A stretch of 64,000 bases of DNA. Origin: Hyphomonadaceae bacterium TMED5. GTDB taxonomy: Bacteria; Pseudomonadota; Alphaproteobacteria; Caulobacterales; Hyphomonadaceae. The stretch lies in assembly GCA_002173095.1 (NCBI GenBank), contig NHBK01000017.1, positions 55,479-119,478 on the forward strand. Reading direction: 5' to 3'. This document shows, piece after piece, positions 52,584 to 62,900 of this stretch (position 1 is its first letter; every line of letters starts with the position of its first letter). The notes beneath the pieces are model-generated. The model was not told the origin of the DNA, did not search any database, and saw only the letters and a program-made list of their open reading frames with translations. The position numbers and the translations under genes were made by a program.

Positions 52584-53186
52584 ATGACTGCGAATACGCT
52601 TTTCATTTTCACAAAGCCGAACCGTATCGGCCTGTCCAAAACCCGTCTCGGTAAAGATATAGGCTGGAGCGCCGCGCAGCGCGTAAACGCTATGACCTGC
52701 GCAAAAGTATTCCGGGAAGTGTCTGATCCGCGCTGGGTGAGCATTCTATCCGTGGCGCCCGATCAGATGTTGTCTTCGAGCGCGCCTTTCTGGCCACCGC
52801 ATTTGCCACGTATGCCGCAAGGCGGAGGCAGTCTGGGCGACCGGCTCGCCCGCGCTTATCATAACGCCCCAATGGGCAATGTTCTGTTTCTCGGGACGGA
52901 TATGCCAGATGTCACGCGCAGAGATATTCATCTGGCGTGCGAAGCACTGAAATCGCATGAGGCGGTTTTTGGCCCCGCCGATGATGGTGGGTTCTGGATA
53001 TTGGGCCTTCGCAAACGTACAGGCTTGCAGCCGCCCTTTCAAAAGGTGCGCTGGTCCAGCGAACATGCCATGGCTGATGTCTGTCGAAATCTGGAGCCTG
53101 CCCGCATCGCCAGACTTCGCGAAGCGATTGATCTGGATGACGGCGAGGCGCTGGTGAAATGGCGGGCCTCACGCAAATCTGCGTAA
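52584..53186 (+). CDS. DUF2064/TIGR04282 glycosyltransferase-like protein
   Basis: 200 aa. LFIFTKPNRIGLSKTRLGKD at the start and FLGTDMPDVTRRDIHLA, FGPADDGGFWILGLR in the middle match the TIGR04282 family, a CofC/MobA-like nucleotidyltransferase or glycosyltransferase fold. It starts 4 bp after the glycosyltransferase gene, so the pair works together. Substrates unknown. Confidence 0.82.
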   Translation: MTANTLFIFTKPNRIGLSKTRLGKDIGWSAAQRVNAMTCAKVFREVSDPRWVSILSVAPDQMLSSSAPFWPPHLPRMPQGGGSLGDRLARAYHNAPMGNVLFLGTDMPDVTRRDIHLACEALKSHEAVFGPADDGGFWILGLRKRTGLQPPFQKVRWSSEHAMADVCRNLEPARIARLREAIDLDDGEALVKWRASRKSA

Positions 53187-53201
53187 CACCCGCCAGTTCG
53201 G

Positions 53202-53768
53202 CTAAGTCAGAAAGATATCTATCAGCAACCAGACGCCCAGAACGGCGAACAGGGCAGCTGCGATCCAACGCACATATTTCAACGGAATGATGCGGGTCGC
53301 CGCCTCACCCAGAAGAACCGCCGGAATATTGGCAATCATCATGCCCAGCGTCGTGCCGAGCGTGACGAAGACAATGTCTTCAAATCGCGCACCCAGAAGC
53401 GTCGTCGCGATCTGGGTTTTGTCACCAATCTCAACGAGGAAAAAGGCAATCAGCGTGGTGATGAATACACTGCCCGATTTGCTCGTCGCGGCATCCTCAT
53501 CTTCCTTGTCAGGAATGAGCGCCCAGGCGGCCATTGCCAGAAACGAGATCGCCACTAGAACCCGGAACCAGACCCCATCCAGAAACTCCGAGATCAGAAC
53601 GCCAAGTCCCGCCGCAAGGCCGTGATTGACCAGCGTTGCGGCCAGAATACCCAGAATGATTGGAACCGGTTTTCGGAATTTCGCTGCGAGAACAATCGCG
53701 AGCAGCTGCGTTTTATCGCCGATCTCGGCAATTGCCACGATCAGCGTCGATATCCACAAAGCTTCCAT
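53202..53768 (-). CDS. TMEM165/GDT1-family Mn transporter
   Basis: 188 aa, six membrane spans in two repeats, each with the family motif: EIGDKTQLLAIVLAAKF near the N-terminus and EIGDKTQIATTLLGARF in the second half. The family moves Mn2+ or Ca2+ outward. A yybP-ykoY manganese riboswitch precedes it, which points to Mn2+ export. AAGGGAAG precedes the ATG. It is 15 bp from the convergent DUF2064 gene. Confidence 0.93.
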   Translation of the reverse strand: MEALWISTLIVAIAEIGDKTQLLAIVLAAKFRKPVPIILGILAATLVNHGLAAGLGVLISEFLDGVWFRVLVAISFLAMAAWALIPDKEDEDAATSKSGSVFITTLIAFFLVEIGDKTQIATTLLGARFEDIVFVTLGTTLGMMIANIPAVLLGEAATRIIPLKYVRWIAAALFAVLGVWLLIDIFLT

Positions 53769-53835
53769 TTAACTTCCCTTCCGGGCCACCGGTTTCAGAC
53801 ACAACGATGCAGACATAACCCGGCAGCCCAGCCGG

Positions 53836-53966
53836 CTATGTGCATCGTCGGTCTCACCAATCCAGGCCTTAGGCCCGCCAATTACGCCATGGTCCGAGGA
53901 CCAAGTTTGTTGACGTAACTTCCGCTGAAAGTGCGAACGGCTACTCCCCGAAGAGGCCTTCCACCT
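53836..53966 (-). ncRNA. yybP-ykoY manganese riboswitch
   Basis: On the minus strand GGGGAGTAGCC (53949-53939) comes first, then ACGTCAACAAACTTGG, then TGAGACCGACGATGCAC (53856-53840); these are the conserved segments of the yybP-ykoY aptamer as I know them. A long hairpin follows, with ACGATGCA (53848-53841) pairing TGCATCGT (53811-53804). Without a T-run after it, control of translation is more likely than termination. Ends of the element are approximate. Confidence 0.85.
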
Positions 53967-54011
53967 ACCCTTCCCCAAGAGAATGGTCAATTATGTGGAG
54001 AACGAATTATT

Positions 54012-54026
54012 GTTCTTGTTTTGTTC
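54012..54026. promoter_or_regulatory. LexA (SOS) box, GTTC-N7-GTTC
   Basis: Two GTTC direct repeats separated by TTGTTTT, exactly the alphaproteobacterial LexA operator. It ends 26 bp before the ATG of the radical SAM gene. Confidence 0.75.
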
Positions 54027-54052
54027 TTTTTGTCCCGATATTGTCTGCGGTT

Positions 54053-55189
54053 ATGAGAACGAAACAGAAACTTCAGCCCCGGGGACGGGTTAGTCATTCT
54101 GACCTTCACCGGCTCTCTCCCGGCGAGCACCGGAAAGGGCGAGGCGCTGTTTCCAATCCGACCGGGCGTTTTGAAACCCAGTCACGCGAAAGTTTTGACG
54201 ATGGCTGGGAGAATGAACGGGACGCACTCGATGAAGCCTCTCTCATAAACTGGCATCGCGAAGCGGCGCGTACAATCATCACTAAGAATGCATCTCCGGA
54301 TATTTCATTCGATCGATCCATAAACCCCTATCGGGGCTGTGAGCACGGCTGTGTCTATTGTTTTGCGCGCCCATCGCACGCCTATCTTGGCCATTCGGCT
54401 GGTGTGGACTTTGAGCGTCAGCTCTATTTCAAACACAATGCGGTTGATCTTCTGCGCAAGGAATTATCCGCCCGCAGCTATAAGGCAAAGCCTATTGCGC
54501 TGGGTGTAAACACCGACTGCTATCAGCCCGAAGAGCGACGCCTGCGTTTAACGCGAGAGCTTTTGAAAACGCTTTCAGACTTCAACCACCCTGTCGTGAT
54601 CCTTACAAAGTCGGCTCTGATACGCCGCGACATTGATATACTCTCCGACATGGCGGAACGACAGCTTGTCAGCGTTGGCGTCTCCGTCACCTCCCTCAAG
54701 CCAGATCTCTGCCGGAAAATGGAACCGCGTGCGGCCTCTGCGCCCCTGCGCATCAAGACAATTCGCGATCTCAGCGCGGCTGGTATTCCCGTCACCATAA
54801 TGACTGCGCCCATCATTCCATGCCTCAACGATATGGAGCTGGAGCATTTACTGCTCGCGGGCCGGAAGGCAGGTGCGCGCAGTGCCAGATATGTCCTTCT
54901 TCGCCTGCCATATGAGCTGAAAGACATTTTCCATGAATGGCTGACGGTGCATTACCCCGATCGCACAACCCGTGTGATCAATGCCTTGCGCGAAATGCGC
55001 GGCGGAAAAGACTATGACGCCGACTGGCATACCCGTCAGCGAGGTGAAGGGATCTACGCAGATTTGATCGCTGAACGTTTTCAAAAAGCAGTCAGCCGCC
55101 TTGGCTACACGCAATCAGCTGCGCCGCTGCGAAGTGATTTATTCCGCCCCCCCGCCAAAGACGATTCCCAGTTCGCATTCGAGTTCTGA
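54053..55189 (+). CDS. Radical SAM protein (PA0069/SplB-like family)
   Basis: 378 aa. The 4Fe-4S SAM motif is in INPYRGCEHGCVYCFARPSH (C-x3-C-x2-C). Downstream are LGVNTDCYQPEERRLRLTRE, VVILTKSALIRRDIDIL and PIIPCLND, as in the family called PA0069 or Rv2578c, related to spore photoproduct lyase. The substrate is not known; a link to DNA repair is inferred from the SplB likeness and the LexA box. ATG at 54053 chosen because the longer frame runs through that box; no clear ribosome site. Confidence 0.88.
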   Translation: MRTKQKLQPRGRVSHSDLHRLSPGEHRKGRGAVSNPTGRFETQSRESFDDGWENERDALDEASLINWHREAARTIITKNASPDISFDRSINPYRGCEHGCVYCFARPSHAYLGHSAGVDFERQLYFKHNAVDLLRKELSARSYKAKPIALGVNTDCYQPEERRLRLTRELLKTLSDFNHPVVILTKSALIRRDIDILSDMAERQLVSVGVSVTSLKPDLCRKMEPRAASAPLRIKTIRDLSAAGIPVTIMTAPIIPCLNDMELEHLLLAGRKAGARSARYVLLRLPYELKDIFHEWLTVHYPDRTTRVINALREMRGGKDYDADWHTRQRGEGIYADLIAERFQKAVSRLGYTQSAAPLRSDLFRPPAKDDSQFAFEF

Positions 55190-55199
55190 TGCAAAAAAC

Positions 55200-56381
<1,182 letters not shown>

Positions 56382-56456
56382 TCAAGCCCATATTGATGCT
56401 TACCTTTGTGTATAGCTGGACGGGCGAGACCGATTCGGGTTTTACACGGAGGCCCC

Positions 56457-56657
56457 ATGACACGGCTTATAAATCTATATGCGCTGGATTACTGGTACGA
56501 GTCTGACGCTGATGATCCTGATAGTGCCTACACTCTGATCGGTGATGAAAAAGGCGATTATGTCATCGCTGCTGACGGAACCCTGACTTTCGAAGAAATC
56601 TGGGAACTGGCTGAAACTCACAACGAGCAGGTCAAGGCAGAACTTCAGAACGGCTAA
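56457..56657 (+). CDS. 66-aa acidic protein
   Basis: MTRLINLYALDYWYESDADD at the start, then TLIGDEKGDYVIAADGTLTF and a helix EEIWELAETHNEQVKAELQN. Soluble and acidic, reads like a small strand-strand-helix domain. ACGGAGG precedes the ATG. It lies 75 bp after ccrM and is convergent with mutY. Not recognised. Confidence 0.7.
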   Translation: MTRLINLYALDYWYESDADDPDSAYTLIGDEKGDYVIAADGTLTFEEIWELAETHNEQVKAELQNG

Positions 56658-56672
56658 TACCGTTCAACTTCT

Positions 56673-57794
56673 TCAGGCAGGGCTCAGATAGCAATTGAGA
56701 GCCTTGCGGAAGACGGATGGAAATCCGGCCGTTCCGGACTCCAACTCAGGCACATATTCTGGTTGTCCTGAAACGATTGCGCTTTCCGCAATCTCTTTAC
56801 GCACTTCAAATACATCAAGCAGCAATCTGAAATGGGTGAAGACATGCTCCACCTGCCCCAGATGCTTTGCGTCTCCAGGCGCTGAGTGCACTTGCTTGTC
56901 TATGCTATCCGCAGAAACTTCTACCCAGTCACTCGTCGGTAAGCCCAGCGTTCCGGCCAGCAGGCCTTTGTCCATGCGGCGCTCAGCCAGCAACACACCA
57001 TTCTGCACGCTAATATAGACCTGCCCCTTGCGGATGGGTTTGGCTTTCTTCTCACCCTTATTGGGCAGGCTGGCTGCAATCCCCTGCTTTCGCCCCTCAC
57101 ACGAGCTCATAAGCGGACACAGCAGACAGTCAGGTGACTTGGGCGTGCAGACGGTTGCGCCGAGATCCATCATGGCCTGAGCGAAATCGCCGGGCCGTTC
57201 ATCAGGTACCCAGTCCGTCACAATGGATTTGATTTCAGATTTGATCTCTTTCAGTGGTCGGGTCATAGCCAGATAGCGCGTTGTTACGCGCTCCACATTG
57301 CCATCCACTGCGGGCGCGGCTTCATCAAAGGCGATCGCCGCAATCGCGCCGGAGGTATAAGGGCCAATGCCCGGCAGCTTGATCAACTCTTTGGCTGTTT
57401 CCGGAAAGCCCCCCATCTCAGCTACGATCTGCGCGCAGGCATGAAGATTTCGGGCTCTGGAATAATAGCCAAGCCCGGCCCAGGCATTCATCACTTCATC
57501 GCGCGAGGCCGCGGCCAGCGCTTCAACACTTGGCCAGCGCTGCGTGAAATCCAGAAAATACCGGGTCGCATGGGGGATGGTGGTCTGCTGGAGCATAATC
57601 TCAGACAGCCAGACATGATACGGGTCCGGGCACACACCGACAGCCTTGTCCGCCGGGCTTATGCGCCAGGGCAGCTGACGCGCATTTGCATCATACCAGT
57701 CCAGAATGGCTGCGGAGAATTCAGAAGCTGTGAGCGAGCCTGTCGTCATGAGTAATTGTGTGACGCTTTCATGTTGAGCCTGAAGCCCTGCCAT
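56673..57794 (-). CDS. mutY: A/G-specific adenine glycosylase
   Basis: Removes adenine opposite 8-oxoguanine. 373 aa. Catalytic Glu in WLSEIMLQQTTIPH, helix-hairpin-helix LIKLPGIGPYTSGAIAAIAF, the catalytic Asp in PAVDGNVERV, the Fe-S cluster C-x6-C-x2-C-x5-C (CTPKSPDCLLCPLMSSC), and a C-terminal Nudix-like oxoG domain (GVLLAERRMDKGLLAGTLGLP). The start could also be the ATG at 57749; neither has a good ribosome site. Divergent from dciA. Confidence 0.95.
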   Translation of the reverse strand: MAGLQAQHESVTQLLMTTGSLTASEFSAAILDWYDANARQLPWRISPADKAVGVCPDPYHVWLSEIMLQQTTIPHATRYFLDFTQRWPSVEALAAASRDEVMNAWAGLGYYSRARNLHACAQIVAEMGGFPETAKELIKLPGIGPYTSGAIAAIAFDEAAPAVDGNVERVTTRYLAMTRPLKEIKSEIKSIVTDWVPDERPGDFAQAMMDLGATVCTPKSPDCLLCPLMSSCEGRKQGIAASLPNKGEKKAKPIRKGQVYISVQNGVLLAERRMDKGLLAGTLGLPTSDWVEVSADSIDKQVHSAPGDAKHLGQVEHVFTHFRLLLDVFEVRKEIAESAIVSGQPEYVPELESGTAGFPSVFRKALNCYLSPA

Positions 57795-57831
57795 GAGACA
57801 CTAAAGACTGTCCAGATAGCGCGAGCAGAGC

Positions 57832-58362
57832 ATGAGCGAGCCCCAACACGATAAGGAAGCCGAAGCGCTGGCGCTGAAACGCCTGATGAAGCATCGCGCC
57901 AAACCTGTCTATACTCCGGGAAACAAGCTCAGCCTGCGCATTGCAAAGGTGATGCGCCCCTACGCTAAGGATGATGGACCAGGCCTGCCTCTAATACAGC
58001 GACGCTGGCAGGATCTTGTCGGCCCGCGCCTCGCCAAGCTGTCCCGCCCCGTCAAACTGACGGGTAAAAAGGAAGAACGTATTCTGACGCTGGAAATTCT
58101 GCCATCGGCGTCTCCGATCTTTCAGCATCAGAATGAGATGCTGAAACAGAGACTGGCAGCGGCCTGTGGAGGCTTTCTGAAAGACATCAAACTTGTGCAA
58201 AAGGCGTCGACCGGACGCAGCGCGACCGGGAAAGCGGCAAGCCCTCCTTTGAGCGCACGTGATCGTGAAGAGATCAAGGCTGGACTTGATGAGATAAAAA
58301 ATCCGCAATTGTCAGCTGCGCTGTTGGCGTTTGGAGAGGCTGTCTATACACAAGACCGCTGA
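57832..58362 (+). CDS. dciA: DUF721/DciA-like protein
   Basis: 176 aa with the DUF721 domain (LIQRRWQDLVGPRLAKLSRP, then ILTLEILPSASPIFQHQNEM). DciA helps load the replicative helicase DnaB in bacteria that lack DnaC. Divergent from mutY by 37 bp, and just before the dsbA-like genes and smc, the usual alphaproteobacterial order. Confidence 0.85.
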   Translation: MSEPQHDKEAEALALKRLMKHRAKPVYTPGNKLSLRIAKVMRPYAKDDGPGLPLIQRRWQDLVGPRLAKLSRPVKLTGKKEERILTLEILPSASPIFQHQNEMLKQRLAAACGGFLKDIKLVQKASTGRSATGKAASPPLSARDREEIKAGLDEIKNPQLSAALLAFGEAVYTQDR

Positions 58363-58396
58363 TAATCGCCCTTGCACCGATATGACCTAAGGACGG

Positions 58397-59083
58397 ATGA
58401 CGGTAATGAATTCTACAAAAGTTTTTGTCGCAGCAATCGCCGCACTGGCTGTTGCATCTTGCGGACAGGACAACAGCTCCAGCACAACAACGTCAGGCGG
58501 CATAACGCTTGATCCTTCTACGCTTGCTCTTGGCGACGTAATCATGGGCGATCCGAATGCGCCGGTTGAGATTATTGAATACGCTTCCGTCACATGCGGC
58601 CATTGCGCTGAATTCCACGAAAACGTCATGCCGGTTATCGAGGAATATGTGGAAGCCGGTCAGGTGAAATACATTTTCCGCGACTTCCCTACACCGCCTG
58701 CAGACGTCGCTATGGCTGGCTTTGCGATTGCGCGCTGCGCAGGTGAAGACGGATATTACGACGTTCTGGACGATCTGTTCGAAAACCAGACAAACATTTT
58801 CCAGGCCATCCGTACCGGCACAGCAGGTGACGCACTCCGCGCGACGGCCGCCCGCCACGGTCTGGACGATGCTGAATTCCGCGCCTGCACGCGTGACCGT
58901 AACGTGTTCAACGCCATCACCAGCACGATGGAAGCAGGTCAGGCACGCGGCGTATCTTCTACGCCGACCATTTATCTGGATGGCGAGCTGCAGACAGGCA
59001 TTGATGCCCGTACGCCAGATGGCATGGCCGCCCTCATTGATGCGGCGCTCGGCATCGAGCCTGAAGCCGAAGCGGCTGAATAA
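58397..59083 (+). CDS. DsbA-family thioredoxin, lipoprotein form
   Basis: 228 aa. N-terminal signal with AVASC (Cys about residue 25) suggests a lipoprotein. Thioredoxin fold with active site CGHC in SVTCGHCAEFHENV, then IFRDFPTPPADVAMAGFAIARC and GVSSTPTIYLDGE (cis-Pro loop). Would oxidise or isomerise disulfides in the periplasm, or fold exported proteins. ATG at 58397 follows AAGGACGG; a second ATG at 58406 is possible. 127 bp before its paralogue. Confidence 0.87.
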   Translation: MTVMNSTKVFVAAIAALAVASCGQDNSSSTTTSGGITLDPSTLALGDVIMGDPNAPVEIIEYASVTCGHCAEFHENVMPVIEEYVEAGQVKYIFRDFPTPPADVAMAGFAIARCAGEDGYYDVLDDLFENQTNIFQAIRTGTAGDALRATAARHGLDDAEFRACTRDRNVFNAITSTMEAGQARGVSSTPTIYLDGELQTGIDARTPDGMAALIDAALGIEPEAEAAE

Positions 59084-59094
59084 CCAGACTGATC

Positions 59095-59130
59095 AGGCCG
59101 GAGGCATGCCTTCGGCCTACTGCTTTTTAT
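59095..59130 (+). terminator. Terminator between the two DsbA-like genes
   Basis: AGGCCGGAGGC and CCTTCGGCCT pair around ATG (one mismatch), followed by ACTGCTTTTTAT. Confidence 0.65.
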
Positions 59131-59209
59131 AGGGCCCTCATCCTAGTCGCGCTGCACAGCAGACTGTATGACAGGATGGTCGCTAGATTTAATCCCTCGG
59201 AGACACAGT

Positions 59210-59929
59210 ATGCGTAACTCAAACTGGATCACTTCTACTCTGGCAGCGCTTGCGCTGAGTACAGCCATGCCGGCTGCTCTCGCCGATGAAGCGACGACCG
59301 AGGTCGCAACGACGCCAGCCGTTGAGGGAACTGTATTGGGTGACGTTGTTCTGGGCAGCGAAGACGCGCCGATCACAATCATTGAATACGCCTCCATCAC
59401 CTGCCCGCACTGTGCGCACTTCCATGAGGAAATCATGCCAGTCATTCAGGAACGCATTGATCAGGGACAGGTGAAATTCATTTTCCGTGATTTCCCGACC
59501 CCGCCTGCGGAAATCGCTATGGCCGGTTTCGCACTGGCGCGGTGCTCTGGCGAAGACAATTATTATGCCGTGCTGGACAAGTTTTTCACCAATCAGACTG
59601 AAATGTTCGACTCGCTGCGTAATGGCACAGTCGGTACTTTCTTTACGGACCTGGCGGCAAACCACGGCGTTGATGAAGCAACGTTTGACGCCTGTCTCAG
59701 CGACCGCCTTCTGTTTGAATCCATGGTGGACATCATCACCGCCGGTCAGGAGGCTGGCGTTGCCTCTACCCCTACCGTCTTCCTGAATGGCACACAGCTA
59801 ACCAGCGAAACCCGTACAGCCGAAAGTATGGCTGCGGCAATTGATGCAGCTTTGGGTATCGAACCGTCCAGCGAATCCGTGGATGCTGAAATATCGCCAG
59901 AAGAAGAGGCTTCCGTTCCGGCGGAATAA
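59210..59929 (+). CDS. DsbA-family thioredoxin, soluble periplasmic form
   Basis: 239 aa. Cleavable signal peptide (about 1-25, ending ALA) and an acidic linker. Active site CPHC in SITCPHCAHFHEEI, IFRDFPTPPAEIAMAGFALA, and GVASTPTVFLNG. Clearly a paralogue of the gene upstream, but soluble and with CPHC instead of CGHC; CPHC is the classical oxidase motif. C-terminal tail Glu/Ser-rich. ATG at 59210 has CGGAG upstream. Confidence 0.88.
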   Translation: MRNSNWITSTLAALALSTAMPAALADEATTEVATTPAVEGTVLGDVVLGSEDAPITIIEYASITCPHCAHFHEEIMPVIQERIDQGQVKFIFRDFPTPPAEIAMAGFALARCSGEDNYYAVLDKFFTNQTEMFDSLRNGTVGTFFTDLAANHGVDEATFDACLSDRLLFESMVDIITAGQEAGVASTPTVFLNGTQLTSETRTAESMAAAIDAALGIEPSSESVDAEISPEEEASVPAE

Positions 59930-59952
59930 TCCTCTCAGATCAGGGGTCGTGG

Positions 59953-62900
59953 TTGCAGATCACAGAGATCAGAATTGCAGGATTTAAATCCTTCGTAGAT
60001 CCGGTGAATTTCTACGTGGAACCCGGCCTTACGGGCATTGTTGGCCCGAATGGCTGCGGTAAATCCAATCTTCTTGAATCTCTTCGCTGGGTTATGGGCG
60101 CAAGCTCTGCGCGTGCCATGCGCGGCGGCGAAATGGATGATCTGATCTTCTCGGGTACAGCAAAACGCCCTGCCCGCGAGACCACCGAAGTCACAATGGT
60201 GATCGACAACACAGAGCGCCGCGCGCCGCCTGAGTTCAACGATTCCGACCATCTGGAAATTCTGCGCCGCCTGCGCCGTGGCATTGGTTCCACCTATAAA
60301 GTGAATGGCCGCACCGTACGCGGCAAAGACATTCAGCTGATTTTCGCAGACGCCTCTACTGGCGCAAACTCTCCGGCACTAGTCCGTCAGGGCCAGATCA
60401 GCGAACTGATCGGCTCCAAACCTCAGAACCGTCGCCGCCTGCTTGAAGAAGCCGCCGGTATTGCTGGCCTCAATACACGCCGTCACGAAGCTGAATTGAA
60501 GCTCCGCGGCGCTGAGACCAATCTGGAACGCCTGTCAGACTTATCGTCTGAGGTTGAACGTCAACTTGAAAGCCTGAAACGTCAGGCCCGTAAGGCGCGC
60601 AAGCATAAAGACCTTTCAGAACAAATCACCGCCCTGGAAGCGCTGCTCTGCCATCGTCGCTGGTCAGCGGCGCAAGAAGCGGTCAACACCCATCAGGCAA
60701 GCCTGCGCGAAGCGCGCGAACAAGTCGAAAAGCTGACGCTTGAAGACGCGATGAGCGAGCGTAAAGCGCTTCAGGCCCGCGAAGACATCGAGCCTTTGCG
60801 TATCGCTGAAACCGAAGCCTCTGCGCTTGTCGGCCAGGCCAAGGTTCGCATGACCGAACTCCAAGGCGAAAAGCGCGCCATCGAATCGGCGCTGGAGCGT
60901 CACTCAACCGACCTTAAGCGCATCGTTGCCGATATTGAGCGCGAACAGGGCCACACAGAAGACGCTGAATCGCGCATTGCAGACGCCCGTAAGCAGCTGG
61001 CAAATCTGCCGAGCCTTGATCCTGAAGTCTTCGAACGTGACCGGATGGAAGCGACAGCACGCCTTCAGATGATCCAGAAAGACCTTCAGGACACTGAACA
61101 GGCTGCGCAAGCCAGCACTGAGACGCTCGCCAAACTGCGCGCCGAACGTGAAGCCGCAGAGCGTAATCGCCGCGACCTCACCAACCGCCTGAACCAGCTG
61201 AACCATCGCCTGTCACAAATGGAAGCTGACCTTTCGCGCCTGCCGGATATTTCCGAGCTGGAAGCGCGCCTGGAAGCGGCCAAGCAAACACTGGTCGACT
61301 GCGAAGCGGCACTCGAGGACGCATCCTCCTCCATCACAGAGGCTGAACAACGCTCGCAAGCGCTGCGTCGTGAGGAAGAGACGGTTGGCGAACCGGTCAA
61401 AGAAGCAGACACCGCGCTTCGCAGCCTGAAGGCAGAAATCTCCGGTCTTGAGCGCCTGCTCCGTAAGGCCGACACATCATCTGCGCCGCCAATTATGGAT
61501 TCGCTCAGCCCTAAAGCTGGGTTTGAGCGCGCACTGGCCGCAGCGCTCGGTGATGATCTGAATGCACCGACAGACCCGAATGCGCCGACATACTGGTCCG
61601 GAGCGGATACAGGCTCTGACCCTTCCCTTCCTGATGGCGTTACGCCCCTCAACACGGTCTGCGATGCACCGCGCGAGCTCGATCGCCGTCTGGCGCAATG
61701 CGGCGTGGTGGAAACTGAATCTGAAGGCAATGCGCTAAAAGCCTCCCTTCAGGTGGGTCAGCGTCTTGTTTCTAAATCGGGCGGCCTCTGGCGCTGGGAT
61801 GGTTATATCCGCAAGAGCGACGCACCTTTGTCTCAGGCGGAACAGCTGGAACAGCGCAATCGTATGGAAGCCTGCCTCGCAGAACTCCCGGAGCTGGAAG
61901 CTAAACTGAATGATGCGCAGGCCCGCAAGACGGAAGTGGAACTGCAGCGCCGGGCCGCCGAAAGCGAGCTTCGTGATCTGCGCGCACATGCGCCAAGTCT
62001 CCAGAAGGCTCGCAATGAAGCCAATACGGCTGTCTTCCGCGCTGAGCAGGAAGTTGAGCGCGCCAGCCTGAAACGAGACAATCTCGCCGGCAGCGTGGCT
62101 GAAGTTCGCCAGCAGCGTGATGACGCACAAAGTACTGTGGACGCTCTGGAACAGGTCTCTTCCACTGAAGACGAATCCCGCCTGGCTGATGAGCTGAATG
62201 CGCTACGCCGGAAAATCTCCGCGCTGCGCAATGATGAAAGCGGTGCACGCACTGCCCTTTCAGATCTGGAACGCAATCGCGAACGTCTTGAAGGACGCAA
62301 GCGCGGCCTTGAACGTGAAATTCAGGATTGGGAACGCCGCCTGAAACAATCTCGTGGCCGGGTCACTGAGCTACAGTCCGCTCGCACACAGGCACGTGAA
62401 GCGCTCGAAACCGTACAAGGCGGACCAGAAGAAGTTATCGCCGCCATCGAAGCCCTCGCAGGTGAACTCCAGAAACTGGAGGCGCGACGTCAGGAAGCTG
62501 CCGACGCTCATGCCGAAGCAGAAAAAGGCGCACGCGAAGCAGAATCAATCGCCCGCGCCGCGAAAGACGCCGCAACGAAGGCCCGCGAAACGACTGTGCT
62601 CACTCAGGCGCATCTTGAAACGGCCAAGGAACGGCTTGGCGACGCCATTGAGCTGGCCAGCTCTCAGTTTGGGCGACAGCCTCAGGGGCTGCTTCAACTG
62701 GCAGAATCCACTCTGGAACCCGACTGGCTGGAAAAAGACGCCAAAGAGGTCGATTCGGAACTGATCGGCCTGAAGCATGAACTCAATGCTCTTGGCAGCG
62801 TGAATCAGGACGCAGAGAAAGACGCAGAAGAACTGGCGGAACGTCTCGGCACACAGCATGAAGAAAAAGCCGACCTTACGGCGGCCATCGCCAAGCTGCG

